From Bacillota bacterium (lineage in GTDB: Bacteria; Bacillota; Bacilli; Paenibacillales; Paenibacillaceae): DNA of 64,000 nt. This document shows, one piece after another, positions 62,178 to 64,000 of the stretch. Location: assembly GCA_023460795.1 (NCBI GenBank), contig JAEWPC010000059.1:213667-277666 (forward strand), given 5' to 3'. A program made the position numbers and the translations under genes. The notes beneath the pieces were generated by a model. It saw only the letters and a list, made by a program, of their open reading frames with translations. It was not told the DNA's origin and did not search any database. Position 1 is the stretch's first letter. Every line of letters begins with the position of its first letter.

Positions 62178-63755
62178 ATGGCATCAACCGGCTTTGACCA
62201 GCTTAGCTTGAAGGAGAAGATCGGTCAGCTCTTCATGTGCGGATTCGAAGGCACCGAGCCTTCCGCGGGCATCGAAACTTTGGTAAGGGATTACGGCATC
62301 GGAGGAGTCATCTATTTCCGGCGCAATTTACGCGACGCGAAGCAAGTCGAAGCATTGTCCGCCAAGCTGCAGGCGCTCGCGGCAACTCCGCTGTTCATCG
62401 CCATCGATCAAGAGGGCGGGATGGTCGTGCGGCTCGAGGAAGGAGTTACCGTCATGCCGGGCGCGATGGCGCAAGGCGCGGCGAACGATCCCGCCTTGAC
62501 TCGCGAGGCGGCTAAGCTGTCGGGAGCCGAGCTGCGCGGCATCGGTATCAACATGAACTTCGCGCCATGCTTGGACGTGAATAACAACCCGCTAAACCCG
62601 GTGATCGGCGTTCGTTCCTACGGAGAGAACCCGTCTCATGCCGCCCGAATGGGCATCGCCGCGATCCAAGGCTACGGCGAGGGCGGCGTAAGCGCGGTGG
62701 CGAAGCATTTCCCCGGACACGGCGATACGTCGGCGGATTCCCATCTGGAGCTTCCGGTCGTACCGCATGCGGTCGATCGGCTGAACGCGATCGAGCTCGC
62801 GCCGTTCCGCGAAGCGATCGCGCAGGGCGTCGACGCGATCATGACCGCTCACGTCGTGTTCCCCGCTTTCGAGCCGGATCGCATGCCCGCGACGCTGTCG
62901 CGCAGGATCTTGACCGGGCTGCTGCGCGAACAACTCGGTTATTCCGGCGTTATCGTGACGGACTGTCTGGAGATGAACGCGATATCGGAGACGATCGGCG
63001 TCGCTCGCGGCGCGGTAGAGGCGGTTAAAGCAGGCGCCGATCTCGTGCTCGTCAGCCATCGGTTTGAGAGGCAGACCGCGGCGCTCGAGGCGGTGCACGA
63101 GGCGGTGCTGACGGGCGAAATCCCGCTATCGCGCATCGAGCAATCGGCGAAGCGGATATGGACGCTCAAGCAGCAACGAGGCTTGTTCGGCAGCGCGATG
63201 CCTCTGGCCGACGCGGTTCGCGCCGAGCAAGTCATGAACGAGCTGAGCGAGGCGGCCGTCACGGTCGTCAAGGGCCGCGAGGCGTTGCCGCTGTCCAAAG
63301 CCGGCCGCACCGTCGTCGTCTGGACGGAAGCGCGCGTCGCCACCGAAGTCGTCGAAGTGATCGAGCAGTCGTGGACGCTAGGCGCCGCGCTGGAAGCCAA
63401 AGGCTACAACGTACAGGAGGTTCGGATCGGGTTGAACCCGACGGCTGAGGAAGCGGAAGCCGTGCGCTCGGCGGCAGCGGGAAGCGAGAACGTCGTATTC
63501 GCTTCTTACGACGCGTGTTTCTCCGAATCGCAGACGGCGCTCATCCGGGAGCTCGCCTCTAGCGCGAGCTATACGTTCGCGTGGGCGGCGATGCGAACGC
63601 CTTACGATCTGCTGCAAGCGCCGGAGGCTCCGATCTACATTTGCTGCTACGAGAACAAACCGGCGATGATGACCGCGCTCGCAGGAGTGCTCGCTGGCGA
63701 CATCCAGCCGAGAGCGAAGCAACCGGTTACGATCGGACAATATGCCCTTCAATAG
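62178..63755 (+). CDS. GH3 beta-N-acetylhexosaminidase (NagZ-like)
   Basis: This 525-residue enzyme has the GH3 N-terminal barrel with FIAIDQEGGMVVRL, NFAPCLDVNNNPLNPVIG, the KHFPGHGDTSADSH loop carrying the His/Asp acid-base dyad of NagZ-type enzymes, and VTDCLEMNAI with the nucleophile Asp. A C-terminal domain of about 170 residues follows, as in Gram-positive forms. NagZ removes N-acetylglucosamine from muropeptides during wall recycling. There is no signal peptide, so it acts in the cytosol or leaves by another route. It lies with the YesM/YesN pair and ends at a strong terminator. Confidence 0.92.
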   Translation: MASTGFDQLSLKEKIGQLFMCGFEGTEPSAGIETLVRDYGIGGVIYFRRNLRDAKQVEALSAKLQALAATPLFIAIDQEGGMVVRLEEGVTVMPGAMAQGAANDPALTREAAKLSGAELRGIGINMNFAPCLDVNNNPLNPVIGVRSYGENPSHAARMGIAAIQGYGEGGVSAVAKHFPGHGDTSADSHLELPVVPHAVDRLNAIELAPFREAIAQGVDAIMTAHVVFPAFEPDRMPATLSRRILTGLLREQLGYSGVIVTDCLEMNAISETIGVARGAVEAVKAGADLVLVSHRFERQTAALEAVHEAVLTGEIPLSRIEQSAKRIWTLKQQRGLFGSAMPLADAVRAEQVMNELSEAAVTVVKGREALPLSKAGRTVVVWTEARVATEVVEVIEQSWTLGAALEAKGYNVQEVRIGLNPTAEEAEAVRSAAAGSENVVFASYDACFSESQTALIRELASSASYTFAWAAMRTPYDLLQAPEAPIYICCYENKPAMMTALAGVLAGDIQPRAKQPVTIGQYALQ

Positions 63756-63769
63756 ACGATTTTCCTTGT

Positions 63770-63818
63770 GACGATTGGCGTAAGGATCCGTATGGGTCCT
63801 GACGCCAATCGTCTTTTT
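63770..63818 (+). terminator. terminator after the GH3 gene
   Basis: GACGATTGGCGT pairs perfectly with ACGCCAATCGTC, with an inner AGGATCC/GGGTCCT stem, followed by five T residues. Confidence 0.9.
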
Positions 63819-63831
63819 GCGACGCATCCTG

Positions 63832-63837
63832 TATAAT
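63832..63837 (+). promoter_or_regulatory. candidate -10 element of the last gene
   Basis: TATAAT lies 38 bases before the ATG of the final gene and just after the GH3 terminator. No good -35 box is at the right distance, so it is only a candidate. Confidence 0.35.
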
Positions 63838-63875
63838 ACGGGCAGTGAGAAAGCGGATTTGGAGGATATCGGTCG

Positions 63876-64000
63876 ATGATGTATTCGCGAACGCGAACGA
63901 ACGATAAGAAGAAACAGCAACGGAGCAAGCGGACGCGCCGGTTGCTCCTGTTGAATGTGGCGATGCTCCTATGCATCATCGCGGTAGCAGCATTCATCTG
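63876..64000 (+). CDS. membrane-anchored protein, 3' end cut by the window
   Basis: Only the first 41 codons are present. They encode a very basic N-terminus (SRTRTNDKKKQQRSKRTRR) and the start of a membrane helix (LLLLNVAMLLCIIAVAAFI), so the rest probably lies outside the membrane. GGAGG is 10 bases before the ATG. The family cannot be told. Confidence 0.65.
   Translation, partial: MMYSRTRTNDKKKQQRSKRTRRLLLLNVAMLLCIIAVAAFI

Overview
The window is bacterial and dense in genes. It most resembles the Paenibacillaceae (Paenibacillus/Cohnella type) of the Firmicutes. The signs are strong GGAGG ribosome sites with frequent GTG/TTG starts, YesM/YesN-type two-component systems beside CUT1 sugar importers, the monoderm haem operon hemE-hemH-hemY, an LtaS-type lipoteichoic acid synthase, YtxH, DUF948, DUF1232 and DUF1450 proteins, and rho-independent terminators. 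Most of it is GC-rich, but about 2,390-19,330 is clearly AT-rich and reads as a genomic island. The assignment rests on sequence character only.

Layout. 1-2,390: end of a GH65 disaccharide phosphorylase and its beta-phosphoglucomutase. 2,390-19,330: the island. It holds a secreted RCC1/FN3/carbohydrate-binding-like protein, a 2,037-residue secreted subtilase-RHS polymorphic toxin with a lipase-like C-terminus, a small membrane-anchored probable immunity protein, and then a separate module in which a membrane protein and a 1,250-residue YobI-like P-loop NTPase lie between two inverted copies of a roughly 290-bp repeat. 19,394-31,117: a carbohydrate sensing and uptake locus (chemoreceptor, divergent YesM/YesN pair, two CUT1 permeases, binding lipoprotein, extracellular TIM-barrel glycosidase-like protein). 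The importer has no ATPase gene and probably borrows one. 31,171-37,090: holin-like protein, malic enzyme, CuA-type cupredoxin, small membrane and regulatory genes, DUF948 and YtxH proteins. 37,260-43,468: envelope-related genes (glutamate racemase, M14 peptidase, ATP-grasp ligase, LtaS). 43,582-50,449: an O-methyltransferase and a complete oppABCDF operon. 50,450-58,497: MFS exporter, hemEHY, and molybdenum cofactor genes mobA-moeA-mobB. 58,666-64,000: a second YesM/YesN system, a GH3 beta-N-acetylhexosaminidase and the start of a membrane protein gene.

Two things stand out. First, the island joins an RHS toxin/immunity pair carrying its own subtilase to an inverted-repeat-bounded NTPase module that could be a defence or conflict system. 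Second, four intergenic arrays of unrelated sequence share a repeat period of 50 or 51 bp. Most units carry a short inverted repeat, and several arrays alternate two unit types. They sit just downstream of gene ends or terminators. No rRNA, tRNA, CRISPR array, transposase or integrase was recognised.
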